Shown: one piece after another, positions 1-9,896 of the stretch | Numbering within the stretch: the stretch's first letter is position 1 | How the letters are laid out: each line of letters begins with the position of its first letter | Assembly: GCF_024139115.2 (NCBI RefSeq) | Contig: NC_085140.1 | Coordinates: 312,855,259 to 312,919,258, forward strand | Length of the DNA: 64,000 nt | Source of the DNA: Armigeres subalbatus | Taxonomy: Eukaryota > Arthropoda > Insecta > Diptera > Culicidae | Direction: 5' to 3' | Program-made: the position numbers and the translations under genes | The notes under the pieces: generated by a model | Told to the model about the DNA's origin: nothing | Seen by the model: only the letters and a program-made list of their open reading frames with translations | The model's database searches: none

Positions 1-208
1 GCAGGGACAGCATGATGTCCAAGGGCTTGACGACCCCTCCCCAGCTGTCTGCGAGTCAGGGAGAACTGCCTAGGGCGTGGTGGGATTTAGCAGTGGGCTC
101 TGCTAAAATCCCTCCCAAAAAACCACAAGTGCCCGTAAGCGGACTCTATCAAAGCGACTGTGTGCCGCTTCAAAAGCACAAGCCCAGGGAGGGAGTGCCA
201 ACTGGCAT
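1..208 (+). repeat. RTE-type LINE 5' leader fragment
   Basis: This stretch reads as a diverged copy of the leader found at 25812 and 29489. All three share the core TCCAAGGGCTTGACGA followed by a CCCTCCCCAG block, then a stretch ending near GTGTGCCGCT and a run containing CACAAGCCCA. At the two downstream sites the leader precedes an RTE-clade endonuclease frame; here it runs into an unrelated tandem repeat instead. It is probably a truncated or recombined leader with no coding role. The window starts inside or at the edge of the element, so the true left boundary is unknown. Confidence 0.6.
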
Positions 209-960
209 GTGGAGTGTCCCTACTTCGGTAGGGTAGTGCGTGAGCTGCTTCGGCAGGGAGTGAGTGATCTGTTTGTGCTGAGGCAGGAGTGTCATAGCGA
301 GTCGCCGCCGCTATGGCAGCCTCGAAGCGCAGCAGAAGTCTGAGTATGGACTGCACATGCTAAGGTAAGAGTGTCGTAGCGTTGCTACCGCTATCGACAC
401 CTCGAGGCATGGCAGTGGAGTGTTAGAATAAGTTGTGGAGTGTACCTACTTCGGTAGGGTAGCGCGTGAGCTGCTTCGGCAGGGAGTGAGTGATCTGGTT
501 GTGCTGAGGCAGGAGTGTCATAGCGTGTCTCCGCCGCTATTGTCACCTCAAAGCGCAGCAGAAGTCTGAGTATGGACTGCACATGCTGAGGCAGGAGTCG
601 AGGTATCCCATCGACACCTCGAGGCATTGCAGTGGAGTGTTAGAGTGAGCACCTGAAAAAGGGTCACATGGAGCGAATGGTCTTTGGAGAAGCTGCTTCG
701 GCGACAGGGTAGCAGTGGGTTGTACCCACACACCTACAGTTGTGCACATGTGGTGCATGGGGAGTGTACCCTGCTTCGGCAGGGTAGCGTATGGTCTGCT
801 TCGGCAGTGGTGTGATTGATCTGCTCGTGCTGAGGCAGAGTGTCGTAGCGCAATATCTGTAGGCCCAGGCAGTTACCGCTATTGACACCTCGAGGCATGG
901 CAGCGGAGCGTCCGGGAGAGCATCCAAGTAAGACTCAAATGGAGTGAATGAGGTGCGAGC
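209..960. repeat. Degenerate GC-rich tandem repeat, about three units
   Basis: Three related units begin near 210, 434 and 759. Each opens with GTGGAGTGT or a close variant and a CTACTTCGGTAGGGTAG-like hairpin, then carries GCTGCTTCGGCAG, GTGCTGAGGCAG and ACACCTCGAGGCAT in the same order. Unit lengths differ (about 225, 325 and 200 bp) because of insertions. Short open frames cross all frames and look like by-products of GC content. The array may be a relic of repeated LINE 5' UTR monomers, because it directly follows a LINE leader; that is inference. Confidence 0.7.
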
Positions 961-1128
961 ACCCAAGTCAGTCTCGCGTGGGACGAGTGCCTGTGTGAGC
1001 GATAATGAGTGAGTACGCTTAGTACTGCCGTCCCCCCAGAAGTAGTACTGCGAGGTAGTTCCTGGGGGAAACGATGGTGGAGCCCAAGGGAGTTTAGTCG
1101 GTATTACCGGTATGGCGGAGTCATTGGT

Positions 1129-1694
1129 GGAAAATCATGACAAAAGAGCCGCCGCACAGCATATTTTGGTGCTTCAACGGAAATGTCCTTCCTGCGGGTT
1201 CCCCGGGGGCACCTTGCATGTACCAGGAGTGGCCAATGTGGTCTTTTATCGATTTCAAGCGCATTATCATCTATTTTGTGGAAAATCATGACGACAGAGC
1301 CGCCGCACGGTATATTTTGGTGCTACAACGGAAATGTCCCCTCCTGCGGATTCCCCGGGGGCACCTTGCATGTACCAGGAGTGGCCAATGTGGTCATTTA
1401 TCGATTTCAAGCGCATAACCATCTGATTGGTGGAAAATCATGACAAAAGAGCCGCCGCACGGCATATTTTGGTACTAAAACGGAAATGTCCCCTCCTGCG
1501 GGTTCCCCGGGGGCACCTTGCATGTACCAGGAGTGGCCAATGTGGTCTTTTATCGATTTCAAGCGAATTATTATCTATTTTGTGGAAAATCATGACGACA
1601 GAGCCGCCGCACGGTATATTTTGGTGCTAAAACGGAAATGTCCCCTCCTGCGGGTTCCCCGGGGGCACCTTGCATGTACCAGGAGTGGCCACTT
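1129..1694 (+). repeat. Tandem array of four ~151-bp units, alternating A/B types
   Basis: The motif GGAAAATCATGA recurs at 1129, 1280, 1432 and 1583, giving a period of 151-152 bp. Every unit contains GAGCCGCCGCAC, a TATTTTGGT block, CCCCGGGGGCACCTTGCATG and ACCAGGAGTGGCCA. Units 1 and 3 carry ATGACAAAAGAG, while units 2 and 4 carry ATGACGACAGAG and are preceded by CTATTTTGTGG. The array is therefore really two copies of a ~303-bp dimer. Open frames through it are repeat translations. Confidence 0.9.
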
Positions 1695-2690
1695 TCGTCG
1701 GAAGCCCTCTCATGGACCATACATCACCGTTTTAAGAGAATATATGAAGAATTAGCGATCGAATGGCATATATGGAGCGATTTTTATGTTCCCCTTATAT
1801 GACCGACAAGGTCCCCGTGGAAGTCGTTTCCCGGTGGCCATTGTTTCCAGAACCAGCATATCACCACATAGCCACAAAATTGATGAGTTTATCTTTAGAA
1901 CGGTATATAAATTTTGTAATTCGGTTAAAATTTGACTGTTTTATAAGCATTTACATTTCTGGGTCAATATGACCCTAACATCTTATTCGTAACTTTTTTG
2001 TGGGTCGTTCCTGTTGCACCTTAAAATACTTTTTTCATGTCAGATGCTTCATTTCCACAAAATATTAAAAGTCAAGAAATTTCAGAACGATCGGATTATC
2101 AGGTAAAAAGTTATTCTACTTTGAAGTTTCGTTTTGGGTCATATTGACCCCAACATCTTACTAAGGTTAAGAACCACTATTATTACTGATCATCTTTTTA
2201 ATTCTCATATGAAACTATCTTGTTTTCTAAAGTTTGTTGATAATGATTTTTTTTGTCTGGAAAAACATGTTCAAGTTACATAAACGATTTAAAAAAAACT
2301 ACAAATAAATAAGAATCGAATGGTCTTTAGTATTCCAGTAAATACCGTCAGAAGCAGCCATTAATTTCGTACCGGAAAACAAATTTTCATTTGTATTATA
2401 GAATCTATTTAGGATAGGATAACATTATATCAAAGGTATAAATCAATATACTTTCTTTTACGAAATTCGAAATCGCCAAATATATGTCCGAATTAAAAAA
2501 TCATCTAAAGACACGATTGTTTTACTTCATTAAAGTTTTATTCAAAATAGATGAATATTGGAAATTCTTTTTCAGGTAAGTAAAAAAATGGACAACAAAA
2601 ATTATATAAACAACTCCTTTCAGTCCATGATGACAATCATTTAACACATTCCTGCTAGCGATACAAAGCTCAGCGAAAAGTTATTTGCGT
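1695..2690. other. AT-rich intergenic DNA with two GGGTCA palindromes
   Basis: No gene is visible. The palindrome GGGTCAATATGACCC followed by a C/TAACATCTTA motif occurs near 1962, and a variant GGGTCATATTGACCC with the same tail occurs near 2138. They suggest two remnants of one dispersed repeat about 175 bp apart. The rest is ordinary AT-rich sequence with stops in all frames. Confidence 0.6.
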
Positions 2691-3230
2691 TATCATCCAC
2701 CACAACCCCTCTCAGTCAGCAGCATCAGCAACGCATAGACGCACTTCGCCGACGCCGTCGACGCAATCGTCATCCGATTCGATGTGGCCCAATTTTTGCA
2801 ACCAGACAAAAATTTCTAAAATAAAAATCGTTTGAATTTATGATCCACCGCTGGCTGTGCGGCTGGCTCTGTGGTGGACGCACCTCGCTTCGCTTCATAT
2901 CAAGACGGCACGGCGGCTGCGGCGCGCGCAACGCGTTGCCCAGTGACGACGGAAACGCAACCCGGTTTTCCATGCGTTCGGTTGTGCGAAATTTGAGCAG
3001 AAGAAAAAATTTACTCCACTCACTTCATCTGAGTCTGCTTGCTGTTGATGGACGGACCAAACTGACGACGCGAGTAGTATCAAGAAGCCCAAGAAGAGCA
3101 GAAATGGCACCCCAAAATGCGTTTGGGTGTGTACCAATGCGACGTTTTTTTTTGCGACATCGCAATCCTATGAGGCCAGCAACAGTCAGGTTTTTGGACG
3201 AAACTAGCTATAGCAAATAACTACGACATA
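2691..3230. other. GC-richer, non-repetitive block; possible host exon or regulatory DNA
   Basis: The base composition changes to CG-rich with CAGCAGCATCAGCA and CGACGCCGTCGACG motifs, unlike the AT-rich flanks, and I see no transposon termini. A plus-strand open frame of 126 codons (2840-3220) and an 80-codon minus-strand frame overlap here. Neither has a recognisable domain, and their arginine-rich content is typical of chance frames in GC-rich DNA. It could be UTR, exon or promoter sequence of a neighbouring gene; nothing decides which. Confidence 0.35.
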
Positions 3231-3446
3231 CAGTGCTAGTTGTAATATATGTTTGTAGTATAACAATAGTTGAAGGCAAATATTGTGTACGATTTATTAG
3301 CACCAAATAATATTGTTTTTACACCAAAATACTGTTATTTCAATTAATTTTGATCATCTGACCAGTGACAAAACATCTCCATTCTTCAATAATCAGCAAA
3401 AAGGAGGAACTAAGTTGGCGTTTTTTGTTTCCCGATGAGATGAATA

Positions 3447-3658
3447 GGGTAGAGAACCATTTGGGCAGCACCCCCTATTCCCGTCCGCAACGTTCATTAC
3501 TCGAGCGCACTACAACCGAATTACTTGTTTTTAGTACATAGTTAGTTTTTGTCGATATCTAGTGATCTACAAAAAATCAAGCCATTTGGTTGGAACGCGG
3601 TCGAGTTATTAACGTTGTGGACGGGAATAGGAGGTGCTGCCCAAATGGTCCAGCTCCC
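3447..3658. mobile_element. MITE with ~60-bp inverted arms and TA target duplication
   Basis: The left arm contains ACCATTTGGGCAGCACC, a CCTATTCCCGTCC block and CAACGTTCATTACTCGA. The right arm carries the reverse complement of the same order with a few mismatches. Both ends terminate in GGG/CCC next to TA dinucleotides (3445-3446 and 3659-3660), so the element sits in a duplicated TA as Tc1/mariner-type MITEs do. At 212 bp with only about 90 bp of unique middle it is non-coding and must have been mobilised in trans. The superfamily is inferred from the TA duplication alone. Confidence 0.85.
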
Positions 3659-3660
3659 TA

Positions 3661-4090
3661 TATGTTCAGAAAACGGAACAGTGCCCTCCCCCCTATTTAC
3701 ATGAGTTCGCCACTCATCAATTTGTACCAAATGTTTAATACGCACTTAATCTTGTTCTTGACTTCAATTCCAGTCCTGCCCCTGTTCTATAGCAAACGCT
3801 AAAATCTTCTCAACTCAATAATTCTTGCAGTGAGTATTTCTGGAATTAGAAACGAACGAATGGCATTTGCCCAATAGTATCATCAGTTGTACGTGATTCG
3901 TGCTGAGCTAGACGAACTCATTAACGCTTAGGATGGAATTAGCGGAATTAGAATTGTCCCAAAACTGGCGCATTTACTAAAAACCGATCCACTATCAACC
4001 CTCACAACATCGCTTCACTGTTTTTTTTTTCGTCTACTAGGCCAGGTCCGAATGTCGCCGAACTGTAGGAAAAAACGCATACGCACGCAT
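3661..4090. other. Intergenic DNA, nothing recognised
   Basis: AT-rich sequence with no open frame of interest, no inverted termini and no recognisable RNA. It separates the MITE from the GC-rich block that starts near 4090. Confidence 0.5.
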
Positions 4091-4620
4091 CGAGCATAGC
4101 GCGAAAAAAACGCGTTATCTACTCATTCCAAGCTGCTGATGGGGCTGGGATGGTATTCTTTTTACTGAATTTACTCCGATGGTGTTGCTGTTGCTGCTGC
4201 TGGTGATGATGATTGTTATTAGTACAAGCGAGCGAATAGAGCCGCGCCGCACCGCCACCGCCCGTGCGATATTGCAACCAAGGCCCCGCGCGCGAGACGC
4301 CAGCCCGCGCTACGCACAAATACACGCACCCCGGGTGCGGCGGTCGGTTCCACTAATGAGTATGTGAGGGGCGCGGGGTGGCCGAATTTGTGAAGTGCGC
4401 TGCCTGCGTGCAGCAGCATGGTGCGATTTTTGCTTCACTTTTCGGTGGTCGTCGTCAGGGTGGTGGGTGGGGGTGGTAACGGGGTGGTTGCTGTTTGTGC
4501 TCCCCATTATCAGTTAGCGGTGCGTGAGTGTGAGTGTGCGTGCGGCAAGTGGAGTCGGTTCGGTTTTGAGACTATCAAAGACAGATAAAAAGAAGCGGAG
4601 TAGGAAGAAGGAGAAGCTGT
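4091..4620. promoter_or_regulatory. GC-rich block with CAG/CTG run; candidate host regulatory or UTR DNA
   Basis: The block contains an alternating CTG run near 4180-4205, a CG-rich core (about 4240-4340) and long GTGG/GTGTGAGTGTG stretches. No transposon ends are visible. On the minus strand a 68-codon frame (4119-4325) includes a short histidine/glutamine run, but it has no other protein-like feature, so I do not call it a gene. CG-rich islands in AT-rich dipteran DNA often mark 5' UTRs or enhancers; that is the only basis for the call. Confidence 0.3.
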
Positions 4621-4942
4621 GGGAGTACACATATGGGCTTCTTCTTCCGTGCGGCGTTGGGTGTTGCTACGCACAATTCGGAGGATGATCAACTTGAGTG
4701 CTGATTTTCGTGCTGAATATGATCTCAGCATACAGTGTCGAACAGTTCGATGCATGAGTGGTCGGAGGAATTTTCTATGGCAGTTTTTGCACGAGATCTC
4801 GCATATGTACATTCTAACGAACCATCTTTCGGCCGAAACTAAAAACAAGATTGACCAAAACCAGCAAACGGCATCATTTCCCTTAGATGATTTTATATCA
4901 CATACACCACAACTTAACTTTGAAGTACTTAAAGTATGGTAA

Positions 4943-5230
4943 ACCAAACGACTCAGCTCGACGAACTGAAATGATGTCTGTATGTGTGTATGTATAAAAT
5001 TTTTGTAAACACACTTTATTGAACATAGCATGTTCGAATTACTCGCAACGTGTTTCATTCGACGGGGAATCCTGTCTCATTGTTTGAAATTGAAAATTCG
5101 GCCAGATCGGACTATGTGATCAGAAGTTATGGCTAAAATACTATTTTTTATGCCCAAAACACGCTGAAAAATACTCTATTTTTGTGATATTTTGCACAAG
5201 AAAAACACAAATACCGCTAGGTGGATTATT
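4943..5230 (+). repeat. Microsatellite-bearing repeat family A, truncated copy
   Basis: It has the family's ordered blocks: CGACTCAGCTCGACGAA, a TGATGTCTGTATGTGTG microsatellite seed, an ACTCGCAAC block, a TTCATTCGACGGGGAAT block, then CGCTAGGTGGATTA at the end. The same order is found at 9374-9896 and, reversed, at 21373-21535. The 5' hairpin of the complete copy is missing here. Non-coding. Confidence 0.75.
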
Positions 5231-5787
5231 TAGTTTTTTTTATTCAAACTGCTACTAGAATTAATTCGTTTTTAAAAAGGAAAAATAAACGGTTGGGGTG
5301 AAAACACCGGAAATTAATGATCCACTCCTTACATGGCCTTAACGATAACTAAAGGGTTAAGTTTGTAGGTGCCAAGGTGCGTATTGTCAAGTAATAAGTA
5401 GTTTTATTCATTGATTAATGTATAAAATAAATGTTTGAATTTTTTGTGGTTCCATTCAACAAAACTTTGAGCGATTAAAAGTACTCTTAAATCATATGCG
5501 ATTGGGCCCAATTCCACATGATATTTTGGGTTTTTTTGAAGTTCGGAAAGTGATAAATTTTATTGAAACCGTCGAGCGCCTCTAAAACCTACTTGTAATC
5601 ACTTTGCATTGTAATCGAACCAAAACAAAAGTACCAATGTGAGCATCGCTACCTTGGACAAAATATTTGATGTTTTCGAGGAATTGAGAATTTTAGGGAT
5701 CTGACGAGTTTTTCTGATAACATGAGGAATCTTGCAAATTAACTAAATTAATGATTTCGTGTGTGTTACTTCTACGTGAAGTTAAAC
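5231..5787. other. Intergenic DNA, nothing recognised
   Basis: AT-rich sequence without a supported gene, RNA or transposon terminus. Confidence 0.5.
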
Positions 5788-6071
5788 GATTTACAATGAT
5801 ATGGAAATGCTAATATCATCTTCCAAACTTGGACGTACATGTTCATGATAGCATTAGAGGCGAAATTATAGAATTGATAGTTCCGTTAGGATACGGCAGG
5901 CATGAAGAATGTTTTTATAGAAGTCGATTTGAAAGCGAGCGGAGGGCAATATTTGTGATGGCACATATCGCACGACCTTCCTTCTGCCAAGCTCCCGTAT
6001 GAAGGGGGAGGGAAGAATATCAGTGTCCAAGTTTGGAAGATGATATTAGCATTTCCATATCATTGTAAATC
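5788..6071. mobile_element. Foldback MITE with perfect 47-bp inverted arms
   Basis: The left arm (5788-5834) and right arm (6025-6071) are exact reverse complements; each includes AATGATATGGAAATGC and TCATCTTCCAAACTTGGAC. The middle contains GATAGCATTAGAGGCGAAA and GCGAGCGGAGGGCAATA. A second copy at 33665-33859 shares the left arm and middle at high identity but lacks the right arm. I see no convincing target duplication around this copy. It has no coding capacity and would be non-autonomous; the superfamily is not determined. Confidence 0.85.
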
Positions 6072-7862
6072 ATGCAAATATTAATGAACAATTCAATAAT
6101 TTTTCCTCATGAAAAAAATGATGAAATTCGTTCTCCTTCTTTCCATGTTTCGTGAAAAATAGGTGGCCACACTGGTTTTGTACAATGAAAAACTGGCTAA
6201 AAACACTGATTGCATCTGACGATAAGTAGTTATTTCTGAAGATCGGTTTTTCTCTTTGCTTTCAATCAGTTCATGTAAAAGTGTGTTCAGTTGGACGCCG
6301 TAAACTTTTTTAAATTTGTTTTAGCATTCCCGTTGCGTCTCTATTTTTTGTGATTTTGTCTTGCACAAAAATCCGAGGAAGTGACGAGATGTAGAATTTG
6401 GCAGAGCAAAAAATCTATCCAGATAAAAACATAGTGATTGATTTACTATCTCACAGGAGTGAAAAATCACACTTCCGAAGCCTCATTGAAAGAAATCAGG
6501 AAAGAATGATGACTTCTAAAGTGAACTGATTTGAAGCTCAAATGTATTTTATTAAAATTTTAGATTAATGGATTTCTAAAAACTTCTGATACAGTTCGAA
6601 ATGGGAAACTGAAATTCTAACGAACAAAGGCTTCTCATAGCATATCAGAAATCAAAGCGAAAAAAATCAAGAATAAATCAAATGTCCTGGTCTACACAAA
6701 AAGGAATATTCGGAAACAGATTCTTGAACACAAAATGCTCTAGAAGAAGCATTTGATATGACTGATTCCCAATATATGCCATTTTTAACAGTACTAAGTA
6801 AGTATTCGTTTGAACAATGTTGGCTCGTCGGCTTATATTTCTATTCGTCGCGAGAATTTTTTTTAGCAGATTGAGACAAGACCTGTCTCTCCACCTGCAA
6901 AATGTGAAACTAATGGGTTTTCTACTTCAAAGTGATTGGTAAAACTTTATCCACTTTTTAATATTTAATAACTTTTTGGGAAAATGTAGAGCGACATTCT
7001 TTTTTTAAAGCTGCAATTAAAACCTAAGAGAAAATTAATGTGTACAATAAACGAATTATGCCTAATTTAATTATGTCAAGACACGTAGATCATAAACTCT
7101 GCTGCTCTAAAATTGGAACTATGCATTAAACTGAATATGGCTGATTATCAGTTTTCTTTAAAGCAAGTAGGGATGATGAAAATCATTATTTGATTTTGTT
7201 ATGGGTTCTGAAGTGTTTGTTTATACATAAAAAAGCAAAACATTTACAAACCCAATAATTTGATATAGAAGAAGTTGTCGTAATCAAGTGGTACAGTAAA
7301 ATCGGCATTTAAAATAGGAAATGCAGAAAAATACTCCAAATCCTGAACAACGGTGAGTATATTCACCTCGTGTTTCAATAAATCCACCTAAAAATTATTT
7401 CCAGCAAAAATCAATCATAACTCACTCTTCCACATACGTATGTGTATAATTTGAAGTTGTTGCGTTTAATGAATTATTTCCAAAAAAATCTAAAAATTTT
7501 GAAATTCTTGCGGCTTGCAAGAAATCGCGAATCTCCATTGTTCCTAGTCATAATTGGTCGGAGTTCTGCAAAATAAAACCAAGCGCCAATAAGTTTACAA
7601 ACTAGGTCTGCTTCACAGGACATTGAACCCCTAACTTTGTTATTCACCTGAAAATCATTCAACTTTATGCAAAAAGAGCACCACTGGTTCTCCGCAAACA
7701 TAATTGTGTCATGCCGAAATTATATTTTAATATTAAGTAATGGAAAGCTGATAAACATTTTTTTACTCACCGCATACATTTGTTTACTCACCGCATACAC
7801 ACAACTATCCAAGCTTGGAATTTATGCCAGAATAACATTCTACTGCAAATCTATGGCAAAAG
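6072..7862. other. AT-rich intergenic DNA, no features
   Basis: About 1.8 kb with stops in all frames, no long inverted or direct repeats that I could see, and no RNA-like structure. Short open frames near 7474-7897 run into the adjacent hairpin element and have no domain. Confidence 0.5.
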
Positions 7863-8095
7863 CCTGTCATAAGACGAGTTTAAACAATCCCATTTGAATT
7901 CCCATTCAGTGTCTTGTACTTGACTGACTCGACGTCGAGTCAAGACAAGACACTGAAGACGGCCTTACTGTTGAGGTCGAAATACGTATCTGTCAGGATA
8001 CAATTAAGTAGTGGAATTCAATGGGATTGTTTAAACTCGTCTTATGACAGGTGAAAACATTCCACTAAAAAGCTCAAAATAATTTTCTTATCAAA
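7863..8095 (+). mobile_element. Hairpin element with 3' tail and 11-bp target duplication, copy 1
   Basis: The exact 11-mer TATGGCAAAAG lies at 7852-7862 and again at 8096-8106, bracketing the element. Inside, TGTCATAAGACGAGTTT at the start is mirrored by AAACTCGTCTTATGACA further on, so most of the element can fold on itself. An unpaired tail of about 45 bp follows (containing CATTCCACTAAAAAGCTC), ending TTTTCTTATCAAA. The copy at 24615-24898 has the same layout on the opposite strand with a different 11-bp duplication, so both boundaries are well supported. Non-coding. The one-sided tail is unlike a simple symmetric MITE. Confidence 0.85.
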
Positions 8096-8101
8096 TATGG
8101 C

Positions 8102-8571
8102 AAAAGGTTGAAGGACAAAAGGTCGAAAACAAAGGGTCGAAATGACAAAATGTCTACAAAAGGTTTAAAATGACAAAGGATCGATCAATTGATAACAAGT
8201 TGGATGTATTCCAAAGGAATTGGAGAAACGCATTTCACTTCAAACAGAAGTAGTACACTCATCTCATCAATCAAAGTTCATGATGAGCAATTTTCAAAGA
8301 AGGAGTAATTTTACTATGAAACAATATTATGAGTATCTAAATAGTTATGTAAGAAATAAAATAAGATTGTTGATTTAAGAAATGAATAAAACTTGTATTG
8401 CCCGAAATTGGTTTTCTCCGTTTGAGTTTTTTGTCGACCTTTTGTTCCTTTCGATATTTTGTTCTTTTCAACGTTTTGTCCCGTTCACCATTTTGTCCAT
8501 TCGACCCTTTGTCAATGCTTTGTCTTTTCGACCTTTTTTCGTTTCGACCTTTTGTCTTTCGACCTTTTGTC
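8102..8571. mobile_element. Foldback-like element with minisatellite inverted arms, copy 1
   Basis: The left arm is built from short repeats of the type GACAAAAGGTCGAAA, and the right arm (about 8424-8571) from their reverse complement, TTTCGACCTTTTGTC. The ~240-bp core contains CAACTTGT-type and GAAATGAATAAAACTTGTAT sequence that reappears, inverted, in the copy at 44489-44978. Open frames across the arm (64-72 codons, rich in RPF/STF) are translations of the minisatellite. It resembles Drosophila FB-type foldback elements in architecture; no homology to FB is claimed. Confidence 0.8.
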
Positions 8572-8649
8572 TCTAACTCCTCTACTGCACATTTTATATA
8601 CGCACAAGTTCTTTAATACCTAAGTTGGCGTAACTAGCCCTGATGCCTC

Positions 8650-8835
8650 ACACAACCAACGGATGGAAGATTTCAATACAGTTTTACAATTGGCATATAC
8701 AAATTTGGAATATTTTAATACAATCATTGTATTAAAATCTCACAATTTTGTATTGATTCAATACAGAATCTGTATAAGAAGCTTACATTTTTTTTTGTAT
8801 TGAAACCTTGCAGAATTCTGTATGCCAAGGTTAGA
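8650..8835. repeat. MITE relative of the 40300-40444 element, diverged
   Basis: It opens with CCAACGGATGGAAGATTT, close to CCAGCGGATGGCAGATTTT at 40308. It also shares the AATACAGTTTTA-like and TATGCCAAG blocks in the same order. Its ends are degraded, so no target duplication could be fixed. Confidence 0.5.
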
Positions 8836-8943
8836 CGACGGGTGGTAAACTCGTGAGTGCCGGCTGGCATGATAATTTAATGTTGCGCCTCCAATTTCTC
8901 CTTCTCGTCACTTCTCCAGATAATTTTGACAAGCATATTCACA

Positions 8944-9012
8944 AAAATTTTGGGCAGCGGCGAGATTCGAACCCAAAACAAATAAACAATGTTTACTGCG
9001 CTCACCCCCATA
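8944..9012 (-). repeat. tRNA-like SINE head fragment
   Basis: Read on the minus strand it begins GGGGGTGAGCGCAGTAAAC (A-box-like) and, 30 bases later, has GGGTTCGAATCTC (a good B box). The fold is not a canonical tRNA: the acceptor halves do not pair cleanly. A tRNA-derived SINE remnant is more likely than a working tRNA gene. The downstream SINE body could not be delimited. Confidence 0.4.
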
Positions 9013-9373
9013 TGATGCCGCATCATCAGGGATAGCAGCATTTGATTTTCGCGAAACATGGGAAGAAGGATAACAATTTTTCGCACCATCGCTGGTGTCG
9101 GAGATCGTCGTACTGTAAGTTATCCGTATGAAATGGATGGTGGAAAATTCTGTTGTCGCGTAAGTGACTGAGAAATCCGAGATTATAAAACTAAAAGTAT
9201 AACTAGGGATTGAATACTCTATTGTGTATTGTCTGTCCGCAAGAATCAATTTGATTTAGTTTTGTATAACATTTCTTCTCGAAAGCTTGAAATTCTAAAT
9301 TTCAGATAACGGAAAAATGTCAGAAAATGCAAAAATAAAATAAAATGAAAAAAAAGCTAGGGGAGCTACATTT
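9013..9373. other. Intergenic DNA, nothing recognised
   Basis: AT-rich stretch between the SINE-like head and repeat family A. The overlapping minus-strand frames have no domain. Confidence 0.5.
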
Positions 9374-9896
9374 TGCCTTTCTCGTATACTAAGTATACGT
9401 AAAGGCTATAATTTCACTCCAAAACCAAACTTTTGATAGAAGGCTCGGAGACCCATAGTGTTATATACCAATCGACTCAGCTCGACGAATTGAGGTGATG
9501 TCTGTTTGTGTGTATGTATGTATGTGTGTGTGTGTGTATGTGTGTATGTGTACACATTTTGTAGACACACTTTTTGGAACTTAGCATTACCCGATTTACT
9601 CGCAACAAGTTGCATTCGATGGGGAATGCGGTCCCATTGTTTGCTATTGAAAATTGGCCTGATCGGACATTGCATTTCGGAATTATTGAAAAATCATTGT
9701 TTTTTCCCAATTTCAAAATCGAAAAAAAAAACTTCTTTCCAGAATGGTGGGAATGCATAGTAATTAATGCAAAAACATGCAAAATGATAGAAAATATGCG
9801 ATCTATCCCTAAAGTGCTTTTTTGACCTTTCCTATGTGATTTTTCAGTACATTTTACGATGCACGAGAAAGGCACCATCGCCGCTAGGTGGATTAA
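9374..9896 (+). repeat. Microsatellite-bearing repeat family A, most complete copy
   Basis: The copy begins TGCCTTTCTCGTATAC, a self-complementary hairpin (GTATAC on both sides of TAA), and near its end carries ACGAGAAAGGCA, the inverse of its beginning, then CGCTAGGTGGATTAA. Between them lie GGCTCGGAGACC, CGACTCAGCTCGACGAA, a (TG)n/(TATG)n microsatellite at about 9507-9552, and an ACTCGCAACAAGTTGCATTC block. The terminal inverse motif suggests a MITE-like element that carries its own microsatellite. Non-coding. Confidence 0.75.

Noticed and set aside
4119..4325. Minus-strand frame with a histidine/glutamine run
   Set aside because: The run comes from a CAG/CAT trinucleotide tract. The rest is not protein-like and no splice context supports an exon.
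4510..5058. 182-codon minus-strand frame
   Set aside because: It crosses the family A repeat and a GC-rich block with no domain; a chance frame.
8382..8616. Hydrophobic RPF/STF-rich short proteins
   Set aside because: Translations of the TTTCGACCTTTTGTC minisatellite arm; the same pattern recurs on the minus strand at 44469-44701.
8944..9012. Possible functional tRNA gene
   Set aside because: The B box is good, but the acceptor and D-arm pairing expected of a working tRNA is missing; a SINE head is more likely.
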